From Coniella vitis (lineage: Eukaryota; Ascomycota; Sordariomycetes; Diaporthales; Schizoparmaceae), in contig WUJK01000006.1 of the NCBI GenBank assembly GCA_011317545.1, positions 310,001 through 374,000 on the forward strand: a stretch of 64,000 nt of DNA. The letters are read 5' to 3'. The position numbers were made by a program, and so were the translations under genes. Under the pieces are notes generated by a model, which was given only the letters and a program-made list of their open reading frames with translations, did no database searches and had not been told where the DNA came from. The first letter of the stretch is position 1, and each line of letters begins with the position of its first letter. Shown in pieces: positions 20,558 to 31,541 of this stretch.

Positions 20558-23500
20558 GATACCCAAGTTGCGTTCATGACCCTCATGTTTGCTGCTGCTG
20601 CTACAGCGCAGAATGCCGCTATGCAAAACAAGGAAAAGGAACCCAAACAAGATCACGGTAATCAAGATCATCAAGCTGATGGATAACCGATCTGCGCTAT
20701 GGACAATTGGTACTACTTCAGAAAGGAAGGAGACCTTGGATTGGCTGATTGAATTAGGAGCGAGCGGTGTGATGGAGACAACCTTGGATTACCTGGTGTC
20801 TGCCTCGACAAAAAGGGACATCGCCGGGCCAGTCCTGCTCGACAGCCTCAGGCAGACCTGTTGACGGTGTCGCCAGCAAGGGAACCATGCTTATCACCTA
20901 GGAAAATATACTAGATATTGCCGCTGTTGCCGCACGTTTGGAGACGATCACAATGAAAGGCACAGCGGAAGAAGACATGCTCGTTCGGAATATACCATGT
21001 ACAAAGACCTTACGTCTTATTCTCAGCCTCATGCTGTCTTTCAGTGCTTACTATTGACCGACCGTTGCAAGTGGTCTGTCCTTTTCTTCTGGCACCGCAC
21101 GTAGCATTTGGTCCGTAGTGCGATACTGTGATTCTGCGATTCCAATTCGGCCAATAGTCACGATGCGAGCCGAACATGGCCCTTTGATCATCGCACCGCA
21201 ATCTCAATCCCAAACGACGGCGCTGCAATGCTAAAGCAGCAAGAGTCTCCACTGGAGCAAACAATTCCATGGTAGATGATGATCTGAGCCCCGAAACGGA
21301 GCCCTTTATTTTGGGCAGATTTCCAGTTCACCCCGTGCCACACCCAGCTCTATGTCGTTCACTTCCTCTCTTGCATGGGTCACCCTTTTTCGTCACCGCT
21401 GCATGAGTGGTTGTCGGCGGCACTCTGATATTGGATTCGGCAGTCTTGTCTTTTTCGGGATGCTCTCGTCAGATTACTATGCAATGCGCTCTGCACATGC
21501 TGCGGGGGCCAGGATCCGTGCAGCCCAAGTGCGTGTGCCTGTGTATCAATGGTGCAGCGGGCCGTGGGCACGGAGTCACTGGCCCCGTCTCCGCTTGGAA
21601 CCTTGGTGCAGCATTCTTATTTTTTCTTATGGGACAACTGCTTTTTAGGTGAGGCTGAGAAAAGATCTTGTTTCGTTGTTTCGGCATGTTTTGACCGCTT
21701 TGTTGGGATGCGCTTTGTGGTAGTCCGTCTGATCGAGTTGACGATCTCTTTGGTAACGCAAACTAAGAGTCTCGGTCACTAGGATCTGGGGAGCCACTTG
21801 GTCGCCTCTTGGCAGATGAGGGCAAATTTCCACTAAGATGGAGCACTCAGCAGACAGACACGATAACAATATCAGAGGGCCCCGATAACGAGGCCATCCG
21901 CCTGCCACGCCAAATCCCACTGCGGCCCATCAGCATCGCCCATATGAGACAGGAAAAGAGCAGAAATGAGCAGAAAAGAGCAGAAAAGAAAGAGTCGTCG
22001 CACCTTTTTTTTTCTTCAAATAGGAATAATCTGTACTGTATACATAGCACCATGTAGTACATAGTAAGCGGATATGATAGTGTCGATCCTTGGCCGCCAA
22101 CGCAACCTGCGGCGTACCATAGTAGTACTATGTACTTGGAAGTCCCAGGGTCAGCCTCACGTTTTCCAAAAATGAACCCCCGCCTTTTCCGCTCATCGTC
22201 TGTTTCCCCATCTCGCTTAGCGGGGTTTGTTGAGCACATTGTTCTAGTGTATCAGCCAATCACGGTGCTGTGGTGCCTGACAGAGCTAGCAAGGTCCGCA
22301 CGGACTCGGGTGTCTTTGCTCGAGTGTTTTGTTTTTTGCTGGCCCACGGTAGGGCCCGGGCGAGTTGAACCCTAGTCTTGGCGGTCGATATTTTGATTTG
22401 ATGCTTTTTTTCTCCGGCACGGGTGCCTTGGTCCCCACCTGTATCGTGAACCACGCCCCCCAAACCCGCATTGATATCTGTCTCACTTGCACGCACAATC
22501 TAGTTGAGGACCGATGCGTTGAGTACATAGTACGGATGTGGTGCTATTGATTGATGGAAGGGCGCATTTGTGATTGTCGAAGTGCATTCATGCTAGTTTG
22601 GCCACTGACTGTGAAGATATCGCTGTACTCTACTGCTATGAGTACGATCTTGTATTATACTACCAAAGGTAGGTACGGAACACAGAGCACCTGAAATGCC
22701 AGTTGCCTAGGGCCCCTTCTGCAAGTTTGATGCCTGCAGCTGCAACGCACTACCCTGGGCCACTTGTCAGTGAGCGGCACCAACATGCGTGCTAAAAGTA
22801 CACACTACTTGTAATATCACCGTGCCCATCGGTTTTCCCGTCTCCGCGCTCAGGTAGTAGGTTGCATCTTACTTGTACTTATCGTACAGTATAGTGCAGT
22901 GTAGAGCTGGACTTCATGAGCAACAGCTCTTTTGCTGCATCATTACTATGGAATCATGTGTATTTGTGTTGTGTCAAGAGGAGGAGGCGACTCTTGCTGG
23001 TGTGGCGCCACAGTTCCAAGCTGCTATGTATATGGTATTGTGTACGAGCATCATTGCAAGAGGGCAGTCAACTGGTGGTGTGGGTGTGGCAGAAGTGGTC
23101 AGTGGTGTGGCAACACAGCCCTCCAAGTGCTGATGCGGCCGATCCTCCCAGCTCCCAGCTCCCAGATGCCCCATTGCTCGCGGGCCCCTCCCTGTCCCTC
23201 GCGTCCTTCCTGTTCCTCTTTTGGCAACCAACCTGTGCCCGCCCCCCTGCCCGCCCACCTTCCCTGTCCTTTAATTCGTCTACTATGTAGTCAAGCAGTC
23301 AGGGTAGTCTCTTTGCACTCACTGGCTGCTGCCGTCGCCTGCTCACACGTCCTTTCTCAGCTTTCTCTCACCTGGCCAACCCACACACAGTCTTCTTGCC
23401 TTGCTGCATTTCTCGCTGCTGTCCACGCTCCAGGCGGCACTTCTTTGTTCTTTTCGTTGCGCTGCGCCCTTGCGACGGCCCTCATTCACTCCTTGCCGTC

Positions 23501-23957
23501 TCTTCTTTTTGGTTCCTCCTTACATCACGGCCTCTCTAAGTTCTGTGTCCCACCCACGCGACCGCCCGTCCGGCCCTCCTTTCCTTCCGGCGTAGGACAA
23601 AATAATCGTAATTGGTCCTTCTCCGCCTTTCCAATCTGTCCTTGGCCCTTCTTTCGCTGCTTGCGCCAGCTCAACTTCTGCCGTTGGCTCCTGTTTTTCT
23701 CTCGCACCTTTGTCGGCTCTGCACGGTGCATCGCTCGTCTCAACCCGACCTAGGGACCAACGACATTGTGTGGATCGACGGTACGACTGGTAACCTCAAT
23801 GTCACTGTTTTGGACCTTTCGGTGAACCCTGGCTGTAAAATAATCTTATTTGACCGAGAGCTCCTTGCTACACTTTCAGACCTATTATTCTGGGACCGCC
23901 GAACTTCATAGCGCCGTGACCGACATCTACTTTCTGAGAGCGACGAGAACCTTGAGA
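20558..23957. other. 3.4 kb gene-free interval upstream of the SH3 gene
   Basis: No exon supported over this long stretch on either strand. 20558-21300 is 3' flank of NAF1. 22040-22540 holds three exact copies of TACATAGTA or its complement. 23120-23740 is strongly pyrimidine-rich (runs such as CCTGTCCCTCGCGTCCTTCC) and probably is the promoter and 5' leader of the SH3 gene. Overlapping ORFs in three frames at 22870-23910 look like composition artefacts. Confidence 0.55.
22058..22532. promoter_or_regulatory. Cluster of three TACATAGTA/TACTATGTA motifs
   Basis: Exact copies at 22058-22066, 22126-22134 (complement) and 22524-22532, all in the gene-free interval between NAF1 and the SH3 gene. 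Part of a window-wide family of this near-palindrome. Role unknown. Confidence 0.5.
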
Positions 23958-25980
23958 ATGGCTGAGATACCTAAACAACGCAGCCATGGCCATGGGAAGT
24001 CGCGCAACGAAATCGGCAATGGTCTCGTCCCTGGACCTGGAGTGACGTCTGTGATTGAGAAGCGAGGGATCGTTACGGTCTATACGACTCTGACCTCATC
24101 CGGTTTCAGCGGCGACTTGACCACATTGCCACGGGATGAGTCCAGCTCTACCTCACTCACATCTGCCGAAACCTCGGATAGTCCGTTGGGAGGCCAAAAG
24201 GCTGTGACTGATGGTTCGTCGTCTACGGTTCTACCAACAGCCATCACTACGAATGCTTCAGATTTTTCGGTCGATCCCAGCGGTGGACTTGAAATTGCCA
24301 CCGCACCGCCGTCGACAAGCGCGAGCTCGACATCCTCATCGACCTCGGCAACCGTGACATCAACGACGGCTTCTGCAGCATCCGCAACTCCTACATCGAC
24401 GACAACCAGCAGTTCAAGTTCTTCCGATGATACGGCGACCAAAGCCGGGATTGCACTCGGAGTACTTGGTGGCTTGTTTGTGGTCCTCGCACTCGCGTAC
24501 TGGCTGATTGCACGGCGACGAAAGCAGATTGGGAAACAGCAGCAGCGCGAAGCGGCCGACAAGGAGAAGTTTAATGGATCAGACGACGATATTCCACCAC
24601 CATTCAGCGCGACTGCAACCCGAGCACCTCGAATAAGTCTGCGCATGACTGGACTGTTCACGGGTTTCAATGCTCCAGGCCAGACCGCGCAACAGCCTAC
24701 GCAACACACCAATCAGCCGATCGTTATGGCTAACACTGCTCCAAAACTGCGCGCCCCTGGTGCTAGTGCGTGGGAGCGACCCATGACGAACGACAGCTCC
24801 AGTGACCATAACCCTTTTGGCAACAATGCGCAGATTCTCGAGGAGCCTGGTACTCCTAGGGACGCGACACATGCCACGACACCAATCAGTGAAGCGAGCC
24901 TGCACATGACCTCACCTGAGCAAAGAGGAGGTCTTGCGCCGGCACCCCGTGTCTCGGCCATGACGGCTACCACGGCAACTACTGGCAGGGTTTCGGCCAT
25001 TACTATGGATAGCGCGACTGTTCCGCCACTTGTTACGAGCGCTCTGCCTCACTCGGCAGCAAACTCGACAGACGTCTCTCCAATTGAGTCTGCATACAAT
25101 GTTGCTATGGGTCAGGCGCTCACTACATCGGATACAGATTCGCTTTCTGGGGACGAGGTTGGCCTTGCGGCTACCATTGATCGTCACCCTTCCGAGCGTA
25201 GGCAGTCTGTGCGTCAGTCGAACGTTCCAGCACCTCTCGACTTGACACTTCCTCCCAAGCTGTATGCTGTGCCGCCGAGTCCTGCGGGCACTGAATTCAG
25301 CTTGCAAGAAATGGAACCCGGACAATCCCCAATTACTTCGACTAGTGCTGCTGCTATTGCAGCAGCGGGTGGCCCGGCCAACTCCACAGTGCACCGCGTT
25401 CAGCTCGACTTTAAGCCTACTCTAGATGATGAGATGGGATTGCAAGCTGGGCAACTTGTGAGATTGTTGCACGAGTATGATGATGGATGGGTAAGTACAT
25501 TACCATTACTAGTTTATATAGATGGGGGACAGGCAGCTAATCTTCCACTAGGCTCTCTGCATCCGCCTCGACCGTTCTGAACAAGGTGTTGTCCCCCGAA
25601 CTTGCCTATCAACGCGTCCAGTCAAGCCCCGTACTCCACCTGCAGCAGTTCCTCCGAGAGGACCACCAGTCAATCCTCAAGGAAGACCTCGAGGCCCATC
25701 TGTTAGCAGTCAACGCGGTCTTGGACCAAACTATGGTCCAGGCTCAAGGCCTGTGGGACCTGCTGGACAGCGCGGTCCGGGGTACATGCGCGCAATGGGC
25801 GCTGCCCCCCGGCCACAATCTCCTGGGGGAGCGGGCCGTCGGGATCAATCCCCCAGCGGCGTCGGCAGGAAGATCAGCCCCCCGGGCCCCAGCAACAGAC
25901 AACAGCAATACAGACCCAATCCCAACAGTGCCTACTACGATCCTGCTGCTAGCAGACCCGCGCCCGGACAGGCCTACTGA
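23958..25980 (+). CDS. Single-pass membrane protein with cytoplasmic SH3 domain
   Basis: Two exons, 23958-25490 and 25552-25980 (donor GTAAGT, acceptor CTAG, phase 0), 653 aa. N-terminal about 165 residues are Ser/Thr-rich and probably extracellular and O-glycosylated; one transmembrane helix at about 173-193 (AGIALGVLGGLFVVLALAYWL) is followed by the stop-transfer IARRRK; then a long disordered part; then an SH3 domain spanning the splice junction at about 488-550 (VHRVQLDFKPTLDDEMGLQAGQ, LLHEYDDGW joined to ALCIRLDRSEQGVVP, TCL), and a Pro/Gly/Arg-rich tail. The layout resembles the fungal Fus1-like and related SH3 surface proteins used in polarity or cell fusion; the specific role is inference. 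No clear signal peptide at the chosen start; an in-frame Met at 23850 is the alternative. Confidence 0.8.
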
Positions 25981-26670
25981 GTACTGACGTGTTATGGCGG
26001 TGCATCGATGAACGTCTGCTAGACTTTGGCACTCACATTTGGCCCGTGGTCTCTTTTCTTGGGCGGCATATCATGACATCAGTCGCTTCCATATATACTA
26101 ACTTTCTGCCACTCTTTTTTTTTGTTTTTTTTTTTTTTTTTTTTTTCGTTTACCAATTATGGGGATGAATGCGTCTTACGAATAGGTACATTGTGCGGAT
26201 GACACTCGTTTCTATGTTTTTGTGTTTCTGGCTTTTCTGCCCTGTCGTGTCTGATTCTTAGACACGGGGCCTTCTTTTCTACTCCCAAATACCCCCCATC
26301 TGTACTGATATGGCGTTCGTTGCATGTCGCCACGCGTATAATGTGAAAGGGACTCGTCCGGACTACTCGGGAGGATAAATGGAACTGCACATAAGGTTGA
26401 GAAACGTGGGCCTCATATTAATATTGGTATTTATGGTTCTTTGTCCATTTTTCTTTTACCTCTTTCTGGCGGAGCTTAGGAGGTTAGACCCCAAAATTTC
26501 GGCGATTAGATACAAGTAGTCTCACACAGACAAGAAGACGTCTGTCTGGACAGGCTCAGGCACTGTAACCACCAAATACCATTTTCATTTTCAGTCTGAC
26601 CTTGGGAAGTCCCGGTCATCCAGAGTCCTTTTGCGGTTGTGGGCTGGTAACCATTTGGCTTCTTGTTCTC
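25981..26670. other. Convergent intergenic DNA with poly-T tract
   Basis: About 690 bases between convergent genes. Includes a 32-base T-run broken by one G (26114-26146). No exon seen. Confidence 0.5.
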
Positions 26671-27611
26671 CTAGGCATCGTTACCCGAGGGTGGAATGGC
26701 TTCTACCTCGCCCACGCCGACTTCGTGCAGACGCTCCTCGCCGACGAAGAGGGGCTTTGTGTCTTGCAAACAAAAGATCATGCGGGCCCACTCGGTCTTG
26801 CTGGGGTTTCTCCACGCGTGCATGGTGGCGCGCTGGACACAAACATCGCCGGCATGCATGGTGTGCTCCTCGCCCGAGTCAAACTTGGCAATGATTGTGC
26901 CCTGGAGAAAGAGTTAGGGAATTCGGACAGGGCACGTAGGTAGAATACGTAGGTGGATGGGGGGGCGGAGTTTACCTCTGTGACGATGCCGTAGTCTACT
27001 GACTGGGTGCGGTGCATCATGGCCTGGGATTTTTGTTTGGGCGTGTGTTAACAGAACCAGATGGTTGCAAGAGAGTCAAGAATGGAAAGACTTGGTTGCC
27101 GGCTTTGCATATAAGGAGGCATGCTGCCCCGTTTCTCCGGTCCGGATTCGGGGGACCAACTCACCTCATAATCCGGCGCAAAGTCGACGTAGCGCAGGAC
27201 GGTGCCGCCGCCAAGGGCAAGTCCCGTCTTGCCCACGGCCATACGGTCCTTGTGCAGTTTGATGTCGGCCTCGTTGTTGAGATCGGCTGGGAACTGGGTT
27301 GTCCAGAGGATGGACATGGCGAGGCGATCTTGATCGTAGAGGCCCCACTGGTGATGAGGTTAACAGGTTGTTGTTTGTTTGTTTGTTTGTTTATTGGTCG
27401 GCGTAACCATGGTAGGAATCTCTTTTTCAAGGCAACCAATGAATACGACCTGACGGTGGAAGGATTATGGTACTGTATGACTGACCTTGACAGGCTCAGT
27501 GTGCTTGACTATTGCTTTTCCTTGTTCATTGTGTGAGGTGATGAGGACCTTACAGCCGGGGAGATTTGAGACTTGGTTTTCGATTGGCGCACGATCGGAA
27601 GACGACGTCAT
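26671..27611 (-). CDS. Cupin-2 domain protein
   Basis: Four exons on the minus strand: 27611-27486, 27347-27165, 27023-26976, 26901-26671; all introns phase 0 with GTCAGT, GTGAGT, GTAAAC donors, giving 195 aa. The C-terminal half is a cupin barrel: YGIVTEGTIIAKFDSGEEHTMHAGDVCVQRATMHAWRNPS split across two exons carries the G(X)5HXH-like to G(D)V...H pattern (motif 2 with GDVCVQRATMHAW). Motif 1 is weak, with MMHRTQSVDYG where a fuller His cluster would be expected. Such fungal cupins are often found near oxidation or secondary-metabolism enzymes, but no such cluster is present here. No signal peptide; substrate unknown. Confidence 0.8.
27370..27392 (+). repeat. (GTTT)n microsatellite in a cupin-gene intron
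   Basis: About five TTTG units lie in the first intron of the cupin gene. Confidence 0.8.
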
Positions 27612-28917
27612 GTTTGTTTGTTTGGGCTATGGAGCTTGTAGATAGATTGGTGAGAAGTTGAATTTGTTGTCTATCTTTTTCCGGTTGTTTGTACGTGTTT
27701 CAAAAACGACAAGTTTAACAGGTTATCTGCCTGTATATTTATATGCAATTCAAGTGCGTGCTTGTTTGCTTAGGGATAGCGTTCCCAGATTTCTCCCGCG
27801 CCGGGGCCAAGCCGAGCCACGCCCGCATCTCCCACTCGGACGCCGAAGATGCTGTGTTTCGTGACCAGAGCTGTGCCATTCTCGTCCGTCTTGGCCAAGC
27901 CGAATCCGGTCACGTTGCTTGAATTCGTGTATGTACTATCCAGCACTTATACACGCCGGCCCCGCTCCCATCTTGCACCAATAGGAAGTCAAAGAACACA
28001 TAGTACTTACTATATAGAGTAAGTAGTAGCTGCTTTTCCTCCTCCACACATCGTACTACTTATGCACGCTCGTATCCTTGGCATCTCCGATTGACGTGGT
28101 CGAAAAGAAGCCATCGGAACATTAACGGGCTGCGAATATAGCGAAACCCCGCCGTGGGTAAGTATCACTGGGCTTCCGGGGTAATGATAATATTATAGTG
28201 TTTCTGAAACAGGTCGAGCGGGCCCCAGGCGCTCAAGGAAAATATGGAAACAGTATATTGCTTGAACAGCGAGTGGGTTTCTTGCAATATGTCAACTTCG
28301 ATTGGGTTCTGCCGGTGACAGCAAGATCTTTCTTTAGAGACGGGCAACAGGCCATTCAAATGGATGGAGTGTAAGTAGCACTGCAAAACACGCCAAGGAG
28401 CAGAAACAAGCATCACTTCAACTGTCCTAACACCTTGCTGACGATGGCGCAGCGCTCTTGCTCCAGTGGAACTCCATGCCAAAGGCAAATCGCCCGGGAA
28501 GAACACATTCTGGCAATTGCAATGGCAACCATCATCAGCCAAGTGCCTCGCGGTCGACCTACCCTGGCTACTCCAGATGAAGGCGCGGGACAGCGAGACC
28601 CCCTGCCCTGAGGCCTCGGGCAGGCCTGCCTTTGAATCTGGTAGGCCGTCGCACATGCCTCGACCACCGCTCGCGCAGACGTCGCCCCAAGGAAGTCGCA
28701 AGATGGCTTGAGGAAGCTGCGATGATCTACCGTGCTCGCGTCCACAAAACCTCTCTGTCAACATGGGCCTAGGAATGGTCCTCCCCACTCACATCCACGA
28801 GCATCTCGACAAAAACATCTCGACTTTTTCCTTCGCCTCTGCACCAGCGCAAGCCGTCCATCTGTCTGCCAGCACCAACAGTATCTCTTTTCTTCTAAAC
28901 ATCCAGTTTCCTCCATC
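27612..28917. promoter_or_regulatory. Divergent interval between cupin and aminopeptidase genes
   Basis: About 1.3 kb upstream of both genes. Holds a one-mismatch copy of the recurrent motif (CACATAGTA, 27997-28005) followed by TACTTACTATATAG. Long ORFs on either strand around 28165-28788 look spurious. Confidence 0.45.
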
Positions 28918-30180
28918 ATGGCCTTCAAAGTCATCCTCCTGGCAGGCATCTTGGCCTCCTTCACGGCTGCACTGGTACCTCCCTGTTTGCCCGAGCTAGG
29001 CGCCGAATTCTGTCCAACGTCCCAATCTGCAAAGGTTGCTGAGGCCTCGGAGCCGTCTGAGATATCGGCAGTGTTCCCTGAGACCTTGCAACACGAGGCG
29101 GAGCTCAAGGATGTGGTCTTTCCGCGTCTGAGTGCCAGTCAGATGAAGACGGTTCTCGAAGATTTTGCAGATAGTGCTCTCTACCCCAACAGGCATTGTC
29201 AATCAAAACATGGCGTTTTGCTTACGAAAGAGGTCACCCATTCGCTCGAAATGATACTGAATGACCAGGAAGCTCCCCCATTCCCCAATGGCGTGCGGTT
29301 CATTTCCAATGCAACGCCTCAGCAGAGCCTGGTTTGGAGAGTCCTTGCGCACAAGCCCACGAGCCAATGGTATGAGACCAAGGATACTATCGTGGTTGGG
29401 TATGTTGCAGTCTTTCTGGTATCTCTGGGAACGCCGATGCTAACGAAATGGGAACAAATCCTCTAGCGCGCACATGGATTCCAACGCACTCAGCAACGGG
29501 GAAAGCTATGATGAGCTGCAGGCGCCCGGAGCTGATGATAATGGTTCGGGCGTGGCGGTGCTCTTGGAAGTCTACCGCGCTCTTCTTCCTGTGTTTGGCC
29601 GAAAAGACCTGGTCAACGAGATTCAGTTCCACTAGTAAGCTGGCTTCTGCTCATGCCCTTTGCCATCATCACAAAGCGCAAGTCCACTGACGATATCGAT
29701 TTGCCCAGGTATGGTGCCGAAGAGATTGGTCTTGTGGGCTCAGATTCCGTCTTCAATCTCTACAAGAACTCCTCTTTTCCCGTCAAGGCCATGTTGAACC
29801 TGGACATGGTGGGCTACTCTGGCGCCCACAAAAAGGGCTCGCCATTCATTGCGCTGCAGCAGGACCACACCAACAAGAACTTGACCACGTTTGTCCAGAA
29901 GCTTGTTGAAAAGTACAGCAACGCGAAGCCAGGCAATATGGGTTGCGGGTATCCTTGCTCTGACCACGCCAGCGCCTACAAATATGGCTATCCTTCAGCT
30001 ATGATTGGCGAATCGGCATACCTCAAGGGCGACTCTCTCGCTCCGAGTGGCAACCCTGCGATCCACACAGCCAACGACACGGTCGATCGCATTGACTACG
30101 ACTACATGCTGGAATTCGCCAAAGTAACTGCAGCGTTTATTGTGGAGCTTGGCTACACGGACTTCTCGAAGCTCGAATAA
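28918..30180 (+). CDS. Secreted M28 leucyl aminopeptidase-like zinc peptidase, interrupted by one in-frame TAG
   Basis: Three exons by homology: 28918-29399, 29467-29634, 29709-30180, which would give 373 residues, with codon 217 reading TAG. Signal peptide MAFKVILLAGILASFTAA. All five expected zinc ligands are present: AHMDS (His163), GADDNGSG (Asp184/185), YGAEEIGLVGS (Glu221/222), LNLDMVGY (Asp249) and IHTANDT (His336). The codon split by the second intron is TA|G (bases 29633-29634 and 29709) in the motif FH-stop-YGAEE, where family members have FHWY. The donor GTAAGC and acceptor CCCAG are good. So the gene is intact except for one Trp-to-amber change. A weak alternative donor at 29626 would bypass the stop at the cost of three residues. 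Outside this, only NRHCQSKHGV departs from the usual NRYY-type motif. Confidence 0.8.
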
Positions 30181-30773
30181 GTAGCAGGCAGCCTTGGGCA
30201 AGTTGACTGGTGGACCCATTTCTCGAATGCTTTCCCTAGATTGTCATTGCGGCGTGTCGCTCAAGTAGTCTTGATGAATAGTTCTTAGCAGTAATACATT
30301 TCATGGCTCACATTTGCTCGAGTAGGTTTTGTTTTACGTCAACGATATGGTTTTCCTTTGGCACGTCTCAAGTGCTCAGATGTAGCACTAGAAAAAGACG
30401 TCCAAAACTTTTCAAAGGGGCCTTATTTCCTGGCCCTCGACTATGCCGTACGCTTGGGTGCAGCGTAGAATGCATGGTTTCCAAGCCCCTACAGAAATAC
30501 AACCGGCGACGAGGTCGTTTTATCATGCTTCTTTCACCAGCGGCTCGGGCTCAGTCTTCAAGGGAATGCGTCGAGTGTGTCTTGTAGATGGCAAGACTTC
30601 GTGTCTCTTGAGCTGCCGATGGCTTGAGACGCTCTGGGACCCAGCGTGCTTGTGGGCTGTTCTTTGCGGAAGACCTGACGCTGAGGCTGCAGAGAAAAAC
30701 GATAGCAACTTGGCCGTTGCTGATATATTGGTCTTCAGGACCCCACGCTTCCCTTTCAATGTGAGCATCGCCG
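30181..30773. other. Convergent intergenic DNA
   Basis: About 590 bases between the aminopeptidase stop and the orphan-gene stop. Nothing recognised. Confidence 0.4.
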
Positions 30774-31541
30774 TCATAGCGGCTCAGCTGTGCCGTAATA
30801 CTGTTGCTGATGTGCTGAAGGGCCCAGTCGCTTCCCCCCTTCACCGTCAAAGATGTGCTGTTGGACCTCTTGGCAAGAGCCGTCAGGTGGGCCTGGTTGA
30901 TATTGGTGATTGGGACCGTGGCGAAGGAGTTGCTTGGGATGAGGGCGCGGAGGGTGTGTGGAGTATTCTGGTGGTCCTGGCTCAATACTGGAGTCTGGGT
31001 CTAGGTAATCAAACACATAAAAGTCTTCTTCTTCTTGTTCATGTTGTTGTTGTTGATGGTGGTGGTTGTGGTGTTGTTGAATGGGATGGGGTGTGCAGTA
31101 TGCTGTTGGTCCTGATTCAGTATCGAAGTCAGAGACTAGGTAGTCGAATACATAAAACTCTTCTTCTTCTTCTCGCTGTCCTGTTTGGCGCTGTTGTCGT
31201 GGGTAGTTATGGTGTTGTGCGTTATGCTGTGATGTGAATAAATGGGGGTGTTCTGGTGGGTTGTGATGGTCATGGGTAGAGGAATCTTGCGAGAAGATGG
31301 AAGTGGCAGCAGAGGACAGAGTAGTTCTCGGTGGTGTTGTCGTAAACACGGAAGATGGGGACTCAGAGCAGGAGTAGTATTGGTCTTGGTCTTGTTGCTG
31401 CTGGTGGCGATGGTCAGGTTCAAGTCTCTGCCTCTTTGGCAGCCTTCCTCTCCTTGCTCTGTTCTTGTTGTTTGATGAAGATAGCGAAGCTGGGCTTCTT
31501 GATGCTGAAGATCTGGAGGTTGGGTTGGGCTGTGGAGGCAT
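30774..31541 (-). CDS. Orphan His/Gln-rich protein with a 45-residue tandem repeat
   Basis: The frame is open from 31769; I start at the ATG at 31541 (MPPQPNPTSRSS), which is 255 aa. No known domain. N-terminal basic stretch RARRGRLPKRQRLE could be a nuclear signal. Two copies of a repeat unit, EEEEEFYVFDYLVSDFDTES and EEEDFYVFDYLDPDSSIEPG, begin about 45 residues apart; the matching DNA blocks (CTAGGTAATCAAACACATAA near 31001 and CTAGGTAGTCGAATACATAA near 31136) are 135 bases apart, so this is a tandem duplication kept in frame. Strong His and Gln bias. Could be a young gene or a low-complexity ORF that is not translated. Confidence 0.45.
   Translation of the reverse strand: MPPQPNPTSRSSASRSPASLSSSNNKNRARRGRLPKRQRLEPDHRHQQQQDQDQYYSCSESPSSVFTTTPPRTTLSSAATSIFSQDSSTHDHHNPPEHPHLFTSQHNAQHHNYPRQQRQTGQREEEEEFYVFDYLVSDFDTESGPTAYCTPHPIQQHHNHHHQQQQHEQEEEDFYVFDYLDPDSSIEPGPPEYSTHPPRPHPKQLLRHGPNHQYQPGPPDGSCQEVQQHIFDGEGGKRLGPSAHQQQYYGTAEPL

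Noticed and set aside
24080..24712. 210-codon minus-strand ORF inside the SH3 gene
   Set aside because: Antisense shadow of a Ser/Thr-rich coding region; Val/Glu-rich complement with no domain.
28165..28788. 207-codon minus-strand ORF upstream of the aminopeptidase
   Set aside because: Mixed composition without a domain and overlaps the aminopeptidase promoter.
29626..29708. Alternative donor GTTCCA that removes the TAG from the aminopeptidase
   Set aside because: In frame but a poor donor compared with GTAAGC eight bases on, and it would delete Phe-His-Trp just before the catalytic Glu pair; kept only as an alternative.
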